From Scolanthus callimorphus (taxonomy: Eukaryota; Cnidaria; Anthozoa; Actiniaria; Edwardsiidae): DNA of 64,000 bases. The stretch lies in contig CM066912.1 in NCBI GenBank assembly GCA_033964015.1, positions 27,589,532 to 27,653,531 of the forward strand, given 5' to 3'. Below, one piece after another: positions 24,301-30,973 of this stretch; within the stretch, counting starts at the first letter, position 1, and each line of letters starts with the position of its first letter. The notes under the pieces were generated by a model. It worked only from the letters and a program-made list of their open reading frames with translations, did no database searches and had not been told where the DNA came from. Made by a program: the position numbers and the translations under genes.

Positions 24301-26083
24301 GCGCGGGTAATTGGAATCGGAAGCAAAAAATGCATGCAAAAAGGTATGTAGCGCAAAAAAGGCGTGTGCAAAAAAGGGCGTGTAGGGCAAAGAGGCAAAA
24401 TAATGCATGAAGCAAAACGGCAAAAAAGGGAAAAACCGGGCAATAAGATGCGCGATGCACGAAGCAAAAAAGGGCACAAAAAGGCAAAAAACTGTGTGTT
24501 TGAGCAAATCGAGGCAAAAAAGTGCGCGATAAAACTGGACGTTTCTTGTCTTCTAACTTTAAAAAAAATTCTAATGCTACTTATCGTTGTGTTTCTTCAT
24601 TCCCTTACATCATCTTCCTCTACAAGCAATTAATTCTGAATCAGCATTTCAAGTGCATCCTTGGTGTGTGTTTTTTTTCAGACCACAGATAATAAAAAGC
24701 ACAAAAATGTTTATATTTTAAAACGTGCTTGTAAGAACACGACACCAGATTTGATCTGTTTTCACGACACCCTTTTTCTATATGAAGTTTTCGTAATCTT
24801 TAGAAATTCGAAACGCGATAACAAATTGTTTTTGGGGTGCACATTAGTCAAACATTATTTATTGCAAATTTCAGAGCTGAACGACGGTTCACTTCCGAGA
24901 TATATTGCAAAACCCAGCGTTAGAATTTTTGTTACGCCACCGTGCACAACATCGTGTGCGAGGCCAGACGTAAGGAAGCTTGCATTTGTGTGAAAATCAA
25001 AGAACAGAGATGGAGACGTAAGCGTGAAGGAAGCAGAATGGAAGGTTTCCTTTTTCCCTGCTCATGCTTACGCATGACGATTTTCACACAAATGTAAACT
25101 TTTACGCCTCTGTCTCTCCACTTATTTCACTAAAGCCGGGGAAATACGAAATGCTGCGTTGCAAGTCTAATGTTTGTTGCTCGTTTTTCATTAAATTCAC
25201 AACTTGTCGCGCAACATTTTGTTTTGATGATCACACATGCGAGACCAAGGCGAATTTGGCCCCTTAGCACTTCATTTCTATTGACCAACCAAATTGAATC
25301 GTAAGCAAAATTTTGCGCGACAAGTTGTGTGTTTGATGAAAAACGAGCAACAAAGCCAGAATTTGTCTCAAAGTAGACCCGCGCTATACTTCACGCAACA
25401 AGTTTTCACAACCTGCAACAAATGTTTTTGTTGCGCGACAAGTTGTGGCACGAGATGAAAAACGCGCAACATTGATTATCAACTTGCAACGCAACAATGT
25501 TGCGTGACAAGTTGAGGGATTTTGTGCCCCGTATTTCCCCAGCTTAATGAAAAGCTGGGTATAAAGACAACCAAGTGTTAAAACTTACAGTAAGTTACCG
25601 GTGATTGCATCTACGACCTGTCTACGTGCTCAACAAAAACATGTTCTGTCTCCAGGTAAAACTTCGAAGTTTTGACAGTTTGCCCGAAGATTTGCCCTGC
25701 TTGTGAGTGGAATTGCGGAGGACACCTTTGTGTTCAGCTCTCCTTTCGTCATGATTCGTTCTACTAAACAAAGGAAGCTTTTGTGACGCAGCTTGTGAGT
25801 TTTGTTTCAGGTTCGTACACGGGAGAACAGCCCAAAAACTTTTTCCAATCAAAACATTGAAGTTTCACTTTCAAAACTTTGAAGTTTCAAGTGCAGGCAG
25901 AACATGCTTTTATCGTGCGTGTAGAAGGGTAGCCGACTGTAGTAGCCGAGCATGCAGTGACCTTCAATCAAAGATTGACTTTACTGTCACATAGCCATAG
26001 GTAGGTATTGTACCTACCTGGTTAGATTTCGAGCTTGTTAGCTGTATCAAAACAGCAAGAAGGATAAGGACGATTCTAATCAT
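13766..26083 (-). CDS. TMEM9: TMEM9 family transmembrane protein (late endosome/lysosome)
   Basis: Five coding exons, in transcript order: 26018-26083, 21150-21250, 17545-17632, 15485-15610, 13766-13903. All junctions have AG/GT signals and compatible phases. Together they give 519 nt, 172 residues plus stop, close to the family length of about 180. Residues 1-20 (MIRIVLILLAVLIQLTSS) form a signal peptide. A Cys-rich lumenal part follows, with RCKCICP, CTCQHIVKREERFCLRCQC and YEARNTILIK, and an Asn glycosylation sequon NKT. One membrane helix follows (VVNIFIMAVLAVLIAYCIYL, then FLDSKIKP). The short cytoplasmic tail ends RWKREVAEQRR...DTRSMLS, matching the family's conserved C-terminus. TMEM9 proteins reside in late endosomes/lysosomes and are reported to act with the V-ATPase and CLC exchangers (known from vertebrates). 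No key cysteine appears lost. A five-codon upstream ORF (ATG at 26093) overlaps the start codon. Confidence 0.93.
14241..14870. repeat. 128-bp tandem array of TGACGTCA and CACGTG sites, with an inverted unit
   Basis: Three direct units with a period of 128 bp start near 14241, 14369 and 14497. A diverged inverted unit lies at about 14715-14870. Each direct unit holds GATGACGTCAt, GATGACGTCACa and tCACGTGACC in a 34-bp core (14255, 14383, 14511). The core is identical between units 1 and 3 and has one change in unit 2, while the remaining parts of the units differ much more. The array lies in the last TMEM9 intron. Confidence 0.85.
15085..15245. repeat. Second copy of the TTCCAGGA-rich repeat
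   Basis: It shares gaaactgact/aaaactgact, attcaaccacatttgagttgaaaca and atccaggatattccag with 2990-3135. It lies in the last TMEM9 intron. Confidence 0.65.
15643..15885. mobile_element. MITE of the AAAGAGCCTGTGTCAGCCAC family, complete copy
   Basis: The left end aagagcctgtgtcagccac and right end gtggctgacacaggctcttt are complementary. Inner text (gatggaaatggatgc) matches other family members at 3651, 41291-41520, 42093-42873 and 50461-50690. It ends 33 bp from the splice acceptor of TMEM9 exon 4 (15610). Confidence 0.8.
15917..16070. repeat. Hairpin repeat next to the mariner-type MITE
   Basis: taggccatgctcgaattacact on the left pairs with agcgtaatttgaacatgggcta on the right. Inner arms aataacctcaagtcagggctc and gagccttgacttgaagctatt also pair. 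It is a short non-coding foldback repeat. Confidence 0.6.
16071..16555. mobile_element. Tc1/mariner-type MITE (TA-CAGTAAAAACCC)
   Basis: The element begins cagtaaaaacccacataaaa and ends ttttatgcgggttttttactg, flanked by TA at 16069-16070 and 16556-16557. Inverted ends of about 25 bp starting CAGT with TA duplication are typical of Tc1/mariner. It is 485 bp with no transposase. Confidence 0.85.
16558..16745. mobile_element. Small element with TGTRRTTCCAGAAA ends
   Basis: The left end gtgtaattccagaaattatcc pairs with the right ggataatggattgtttctggaatcaca. The same end sequence bounds the larger copy at 19558-20312. Confidence 0.65.
17937..18335 (+). pseudogene. Truncated non-LTR retrotransposon tail with (GATT)n
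   Basis: A short open frame (18038-18247) ends in a stop and is followed by a gaataaac signal and about twelve GATT/ATTG repeats at 18283-18332. A short unique tract ending in a microsatellite tail is typical of CR1/L2-type LINE 3' ends. The call rests on layout, not on a recognised protein motif. Confidence 0.4.
18490..19260. repeat. 408-bp tandem duplication in TMEM9 intron 2
   Basis: Landmarks repeat with a spacing of about 408 bp: atgaaaatttttctca (18538) and atgaaattttttctca (18947); accatttaggt (18614 and 19022); tatggtgctttcggctg; cgcttgaattagaacttagcc; gtgaatcttttccaac. The copies are diverged at a moderate level. Both contain short atggcggc words. Confidence 0.8.
19558..20312. mobile_element. 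TIR element with TGTGGTTCCAGAAA ends and C/G runs
   Basis: The left end is tgtggttccagaaattatcc followed by a C run and acggaag. The right end is cttccgtgggggg, then ggatattttctggaaccaca. The two arms are complementary. Length is about 755 bp with no transposase. It sits in TMEM9 intron 2. Confidence 0.75.
20800..21012. mobile_element. Repeat with CAACCATATGGTTGCCAA and GTTAATGTCNGGCCCTG
   Basis: This closely resembles 41865-42080: shared gcaaccatatggttgcca, ggggcttg, attttagag, cgccaaatggca, catctttctgagtt and a closing aagttaatgtc-ggccctg. A shorter related piece is at 15035-15080. It lies 138 bp from TMEM9 exon 2. Confidence 0.7.
21251..22440. other. TMEM9 intron 1, unremarkable part
   Basis: No exon, RNA gene or clean transposon is visible. 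It is AT-rich with scattered short repeats. Confidence 0.4.
22447..22605. mobile_element. Foldback element (CAATTATTGGAT...TTCAATAATTG)
   Basis: caattattggatgaggattttgtga and tcacaaaaaccgaattcaataattg pair. Inner arms ctccagaataaa / ttattctgga and ggtggaatcag / ttgattccact also pair. Length is about 155 bp and it is non-coding. Confidence 0.7.
22915..24965. mobile_element. About 2-kb inverted-repeat element with GGCAAAAAA arrays
   Basis: The left arm ggcctcgcgcacgatgttga and right arm tgcacaacatcgtgtgcgagg match at about 22 of 24 positions in inverted orientation. Inside lie degenerate arrays of TTTTTGCC (23200-23420) and, inverted, GGCAAAAAAGGGCATGAATA-like units (23740-23915 and 24300-24520). 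A single ORF of 92 codons (23940-24218) lies between. The whole could be a large non-autonomous DNA element with subterminal repeats. No transposase is recognised, and the exact ends are not proven. Confidence 0.5.
23940..24218 (+). CDS. Hypothetical 92-codon ORF inside the repeat element
   Basis: The translation begins MLTTMAFKTMLSYIQDELK and continues with a charged, Glu/Leu-rich, probably helical segment (EVESLRELENEIMKTL). A hydrophobic stretch follows (MLLFSIFFSFSVSLVFAQL). Its composition is more protein-like than the neighbouring open frames, which are only translated repeat. It is flanked on both sides by GGCAAAAAA arrays and lies in TMEM9 intron 1 on the opposite strand. I do not recognise a family. 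It could be a remnant cargo or transposon exon, or chance. Confidence 0.25.
   Translation: MLTTMAFKTMLSYIQDELKEVESLRELENEIMKTLNPDECSLSIKLKGYSACTIQKYWIERMLLFSIFFSFSVSLVFAQLQRPYRGAHLITT
25131..25546. mobile_element. MITE family with TAAAGCCGGGGAAATACG ends, copy 2
   Basis: Same ends and interior as 9994-10440, with some bases of the left subterminal block missing (gaaatgctgcgttgcaag). It repeats ttgtcgcgcaaca in both orientations. It lies in TMEM9 intron 1. Confidence 0.8.
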
Positions 26084-27458
26084 CGCTCTGCATGGGTTTT
26101 TCGTAGAATTTGTATCAAAATGCACCCTAAATACCGAAGGAAATGCAACGATAGTGAACAGAGGTCAAAATGGCCGCCATGATAACCAGAGGATTCTGGG
26201 TAAATTCTATTGGGATGCCTGTGGTTAGTGCTGTCGGCGTGTGCGAGTCAGAGGAATACAAAAAGGTGCGCGGGTACGCGGTCAACTCTCGAAATATCGG
26301 TTTTTAGGAATTGAACTCCCGAAAAGTACCCTAGACCCGCTTCAGTCCAACATAGATAATTTTAACTACCATTTTTTTCCTAAGACTGTGAGCAAAAATT
26401 CACGGAGAGTAATCGGTAATTTGTTACTCATTTTTCGGATTTTAAGAATGTCTAAGAAGAGTGCACGTTCAGTTGAGCGTCCTTCGCGGAACCCAATTGA
26501 GGTATTTTGTGCTTGGGCTTAAACCAAGCAAATAAACACAGAAACATGGAAAATATGTTGCTAAAATTATACACTTTTCGTCCTTTTCAGAAACTGATGG
26601 GAACACAAATACACAAGATTCTGTCTCTTGAAAAGGGACTCTTGGTTTTCAAACTTTAGAAAAAAATTGCTAGTGAGGCCATTTTGCAACACAATATAAT
26701 TCAGGAATACACCTCTGCTTTTCATTAAAAATAACTATAGGGCAGCACCGACAACATGTCTTTGCATGCTATTTATGGAAACATGCAACTAAATTTAGCC
26801 AGGTCATCAAGCAATCATCCCTTTGGGAATACAATCACAAAAGCGCGGCGGCCATACATGTTGGTGGACAGAACAACATGCCCGCCAATGACGTAACATG
26901 TAAATCAAGAATTACAAGCAGGTGTTGGATTAATAAGGGTTAATTCGACAGTTAATGAAAGTTTGAACATGGTATTTCAAGATTTTCATTTCCGCATCTC
27001 GAAAACTAAAGAAAAGACTTTAGCAATGTCGAAACTTAAACAAAGTGTTTCAACAAAGGACGAGTAACTATAGCGCTATTCACTGTTTATCAACATTGCC
27101 ATTCTAAAGCTAATAACGTGCCAGCCGTAGATTCAAAAGCGCATTGTTCTGTGAACGAATCGTTCTCTGGTTTGCGCAGTCACTGGTCATATATGACTCA
27201 TATTAAGCCGGTTCGCTTATTGTTCAGCGAACAATGGTCACTAATTAGCGGGAGTTCCTGCGCTCCTTACAATCATTACAAGCTCAGTGAGTAAGGAAAA
27301 CCGTGTTATTATGCTAAAGTTGGAGTTTCTACGCTTAGAAAAGATCAGCTAAGCTTTTGGGAGTTTAACCTGAAAGCATTCAAGGATAGCCCAAGAAAGG
27401 CGGCAAAATCAATTAAGGGCGAAATGAGGGAAGGAATGCTGAGTGCGCGCATAATCGC
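26084..27458. promoter_or_regulatory. Divergent 5' region between TMEM9 and the GPCR
   Basis: The two start codons are 1.4 kb apart on opposite strands, so both promoters should lie here. No TATA box can be assigned with confidence. A partial MITE with tatagcgctattcactg begins at 27068. A CRE-like or other motif cannot be singled out by eye. The assignment is by position only. Confidence 0.4.
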
Positions 27459-28541
27459 TTGGTCGGTTTACCAACAAACAGAACGAGTGAAAACGAACTG
27501 ATGATGACGACAAAAGTCGAGAATTCGACAGGATCAAACTCAAGTCTGGATTTATGCGAATCATTTGGAGAAGTTTACAACATACAAGGATCATCGACCA
27601 TCGAAAGCAAACTCAGATTCGTGGAATTTAGTTATGAATTTGCCGTTTTTATCACCATTGTGAATGTGACTTTACCGGTATGTGCCCTCCTTGGAAACTC
27701 TCTCGTCGTTGCAACGATTTTCGCACATAGAGTGCTTCGAGTAATTCCTGCAAACCTATTTCTACTTAGTTTGGCTACAACGGATTTCTTAGTGGGCGCC
27801 ATCGTACAGCCTGCATTCGCCTACGGTTTGATTCTGGGGTTGTTACCAAACCACGGAAAATGCATTGTCGATGCGCGAGTTATCGTGGAACTTTTCGGTG
27901 GATGTTGCATCACAGTTAGTTTGGGTTCCCTGTGTTTGGTCACGATGGACCGTTTCGTGGCTATCCAGAATCCTTTGCGGTATCACGCGCTCGTTACGAA
28001 GAAGAGAGCTGCCTGTCTTATAGCCGCTGTGTGGTTCCTAGGGGTAACTCTTACTATCGGAGCGCGCTTAACTGCCACACACTCCATCGTGGCTGTCCAA
28101 GCGCTATGGTGGGGCTTTGTCATTAGCGCATGCTTGGTCATGGTCACCGCTCACATCAAGATATGGTCTGTGTCTCGCAAGCATGCGCACAAAATTTACT
28201 CAGAACACAGTCGCTTCGAAAACACACGTGTTACCCTAAGAACCAGGCGCGCTCTGGAGACAGTTATCATAGTCTCACTATGTTTATTTATCTGCTACCT
28301 TCCATATGTGATACTAGCAGTCGAGAAAAAGATGAACGCTGACATCAAGTCATCTGATCACAGTCTCACGCATGACGTCATGTTCAGAGTGGCCCTGACC
28401 TTGTTAACTGCAAATTCGTCACTCAGCCCTGGTGTCTACTTCTTAAGAAGCCCCAAACTTAGAGCATATGCCTGTAAGTTGTTGCCAGGGGGACGTAGAA
28501 GATGGAGAAACGTGAAGAGTGCAGAGTTTTATCTAAAGTAA
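27459..28541 (+). CDS. Intronless class A (rhodopsin-like) G protein-coupled receptor
   Basis: A 360-codon uninterrupted ORF. The extracellular N-terminus has several NxS/T glycosylation sites (NRT, NST, NSS). TM1 carries LLGNSLVV with the conserved Asn. TM2 has LSLATTDFLVG with the conserved Asp. TM3 ends in TMDRFVAIQNPLRY, a DRF variant of DRY. TM4 has W in AAVWFLGV. TM6 reads CLFICYLPY, where Tyr replaces the toggle Trp of CWxP. TM7 reads NSSLSPGVYFLR, where Ser replaces Asn of NPxxY. The second extracellular loop is short and has no cysteine, so the usual TM3-loop disulfide seems absent, as in melanocortin-type receptors. Ligand is unknown. AATAAA at 28570-28575 follows the stop closely. 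Other Met codons at residues 15-16 could serve as starts. Single-exon receptors with SPxxY are common in anthozoan expansions (general knowledge, not tested). Confidence 0.9.
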   Translation: MVGLPTNRTSENELMMTTKVENSTGSNSSLDLCESFGEVYNIQGSSTIESKLRFVEFSYEFAVFITIVNVTLPVCALLGNSLVVATIFAHRVLRVIPANLFLLSLATTDFLVGAIVQPAFAYGLILGLLPNHGKCIVDARVIVELFGGCCITVSLGSLCLVTMDRFVAIQNPLRYHALVTKKRAACLIAAVWFLGVTLTIGARLTATHSIVAVQALWWGFVISACLVMVTAHIKIWSVSRKHAHKIYSEHSRFENTRVTLRTRRALETVIIVSLCLFICYLPYVILAVEKKMNADIKSSDHSLTHDVMFRVALTLLTANSSLSPGVYFLRSPKLRAYACKLLPGGRRRWRNVKSAEFYLK

Positions 28542-28740
28542 CTTGCAGTAGGTTTTTGTAATTTACGTCAATAAAACGTGCATTTACGATCAGTATATAC
28601 TCTCCCAGAAGTGCGGCAAAGACAAGGAAACAATTCAAATGGCCAACCGAGGGGTGTATAGTCCTATCGAAATATGAATCTATTCTTTGCCACGGCCGGG
28701 GTCTAGTAGTGTTAGCCGCGGACAAGCTTTTTGACCATGC

Positions 28741-29215
28741 TCGCTCGGTCAAGCCTTACTTATCCCCAGGTCCACAGTGTGCATCGAGCATAAAGAGACT
28801 GATTGGGTCCGTTTCATTAGGCGGACTAAAGGCCCGTTTACACTAGCAATTTTTGCTGCAAATTTTGTCGCGCGAGTCGCGGCGATTTTTCTCTCACGTA
28901 CGCGTTAACTCAAAATCACTTATGTGAACTATGTGCAACTCGGCGTGATCTGCCGCGATTTTTGTCGCGGAGATTTCAAACATGTTCGAAACTCTTTGCA
29001 ACTTGATGCGATTTGAAGAAAAGAGAGCACAGAAATCGCACAGGATTAACATCTCGTTTATACTAGAGAGTTGGAATTGCAACTTGCGCGAGAAAAATCG
29101 CTGCGACTCGCGCGACAAAAATCGCAAGTGTAAACCGGCCTTACTTACCCAGGTCCACGGTGTGCATCGAGCATAAGAGACTGATTGGGTCTGTTTCATG
29201 AGGCGGACTAACAGC
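28741..29215. mobile_element. MITE bounded by about 75-bp direct repeats
   Basis: An inverted-repeat element runs from aaggcccgtttacact (28830) to agtgtaaaccggcctt (about 29136), with inner arms gcgcgagtcgcggcga and tcgctgcgactcgcgcga. The sequence ccaggtccac-gtgtgcatcgagcataa-agagactgattgggt...ggcggactaa occurs on both sides (about 28758-28830 and 29148-29213). That is far longer than any normal target duplication. Confidence 0.75.
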
Positions 29216-29737
29216 GCTGCGTTTGAACGTAAACTGCTGCAAAGACTAATAGGTTGCAACTTTCGACGTGGTACTATGGTCGATTCCAGTTATAATTTAT
29301 GCGCGCGCTACATGCTGTCGCTCGCGCTATATTCTGGTAGTTGTGGGACATGTCCATCCTCGCGCGCCAGGGTCCTCCCCTCACCTCCCCCCTGGGGAAA
29401 GAGGGGAGGGGAGGGGAGGACCCTCTGGCGCGCGAGGATGGGACATCTAGGGCACTTCTGAACTGACTACCGAACGCGCACATAGCAGGGATGGTCCATT
29501 TAGCAAGCGTTTTATAAAACCATATTGAAAATTACGATAGTTAGATATACTTTTGTAGATATATTTTGTCCACAGAAAAAGTGATTGTAATTTACTTGTT
29601 CTGAAAAACAATGTATGAAGAAAACAGTTCATTTGTAAATATATTCATTTCCAAACAAGGAAATCTGATTGTAATTCGAGCGTACAGAGAATGACTTCCG
29701 AGAGATTTTATTAGTTAATATAAGTATACTTGGTAGT

Positions 29738-29912
29738 TTGATTGCAGATTTCGTATGACTGTGAAAAGTGCCGTGACAACGGCGCGGTACTGTTGCGGTG
29801 TCGGTACAGAACCTGGCCTGCTGTAGATACTGAATGCAATCGCGTAGTCGCGGTACGGTCGCGGTCGCGGCACAACTTTTTCGCGGCACTTTTCACAGTC
29901 ATACGAAATCTA
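29738..29912. mobile_element. Foldback MITE, AGATTTCGTATGACTGTGAAAA ends, copy 1
   Basis: agatttcgtatgactgtgaaaa and ttttcacagtcatacgaaatct are complementary. The interior is GC-rich (gcggtacggtcgcggtcgcgg). Relatives: 47754-47942, 48130-48312 and the more distant copies with cagatgactgt ends at 53920-54125. Confidence 0.8.
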
Positions 29913-30587
29913 CTCTATACATCGTACACACGTAAGACAATGCGCGCGGGAAGAGATGGAAGGCGCGTGCAATATGCTTTATATCGCGCTATTTCTATTT
30001 CTATTTCTCATTTGTTTTGCTTCCTTTATTCTGAAAGCGGGAAGGATAAAATAAAAGGTTTATCCAGCTGCCTGTGTATTGCTATTTTGCGAGCCACCGA
30101 GCCCCGAGCCTTTTGATGTATTTCTTGCCTTTTTTCTTATTAAATTAAATAATGATAACTCAATAAGGTAAGGTGGCAAAATGGTTGACCATACCCTTTC
30201 TTGACATGATATTTTTCCAAGTTTTTATTAGTTTTTCAAAGACTCGCCTGTAAATAGCCTCGAGTCTCGCCAAGAGGCTCGCAACCGTGGAATGAGCTTT
30301 GATTGCGTTTAAAACACTGTTAGGGGTCTGTTAGGTTACAACTTTGAAGTTTCGGTCAATCTCAATGACTGCCAATGACTGTCTACCATGCTGATAAGCC
30401 GAGTAAGAGAAGTTGCAGGCTATAGCTACGTGGTAACCAATTTATAAGCCATTGTATTGATAATTTTGAAGTTTGCTTTTTGCATTTCTTCGTTAGACTA
30501 ATATTGTCGAATGGAGTGGAATATTATTCCTTGGTATCTTGAAAATAACCACCGTATATACATGTGCTATTTTTTTCTAGTTTTTAG

Positions 30588-30752
30588 AGTGGTTTTCATC
30601 CGGCTGTGAAACAAAAACTAATAGTCAGTGTTTAATAGTGTCTACTAGTGATAATTACAAAGGAGAATACAATAAAAATGACTTTCGTAGTGTATAGTAG
30701 TGCCTATTTGGTTAGTATCTATTTCACAGTCGGATGAAAACCACTCTGTGTT
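30588..30752. mobile_element. Foldback MITE with AGAGTGGTTTTCATCCGRCTGTGAAA ends
   Basis: agagtggttttcatccggctgtgaaac on the left pairs with tttcacagtcggatgaaaaccactct on the right. The ends share CACAGTC and GAAA-type words with the 29738 family, so the families may be related. Confidence 0.75.
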
Positions 30753-30973
30753 TTTCAAAGGCTCGCCAAAAAAGGCTCGCAAATTAGACAACCTATCGCG
30801 CATTGCCCCGCGCAGTTGGCGCGCACGCTTTTCATCCATTTGCACACGTACTGTTCGCTGAAGTCCTTTTCTCAATGAAGATTAGATCCAACCAGACTTG
30901 TCCTATCCATATCGGAGTTTCAGTAAAATTCACCAACACCAGAGTAAGTTTTTAGCACTGTACGTGGTCAAGC

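Larger units (their letters stand above)
28542..30973. other. Spacer between the GPCR and the NIPSNAP 3' end, repeat-rich
   Basis: This holds a MITE with flanking direct repeats (28741-29215), an inverted GC-rich hairpin at about 29350-29450 (tcctcgcgcgccagggtcctcccctc and its complement), a foldback element at 29738-29912 and another at about 30588-30752. No exon is recognised apart from the GPCR poly(A) signal. Confidence 0.5.

Noticed and set aside
23076..24517. Many Lys/Ala-rich or Phe/Cys-rich open frames
   Set aside because: They are translated GGCAAAAAA arrays in alternative frames.
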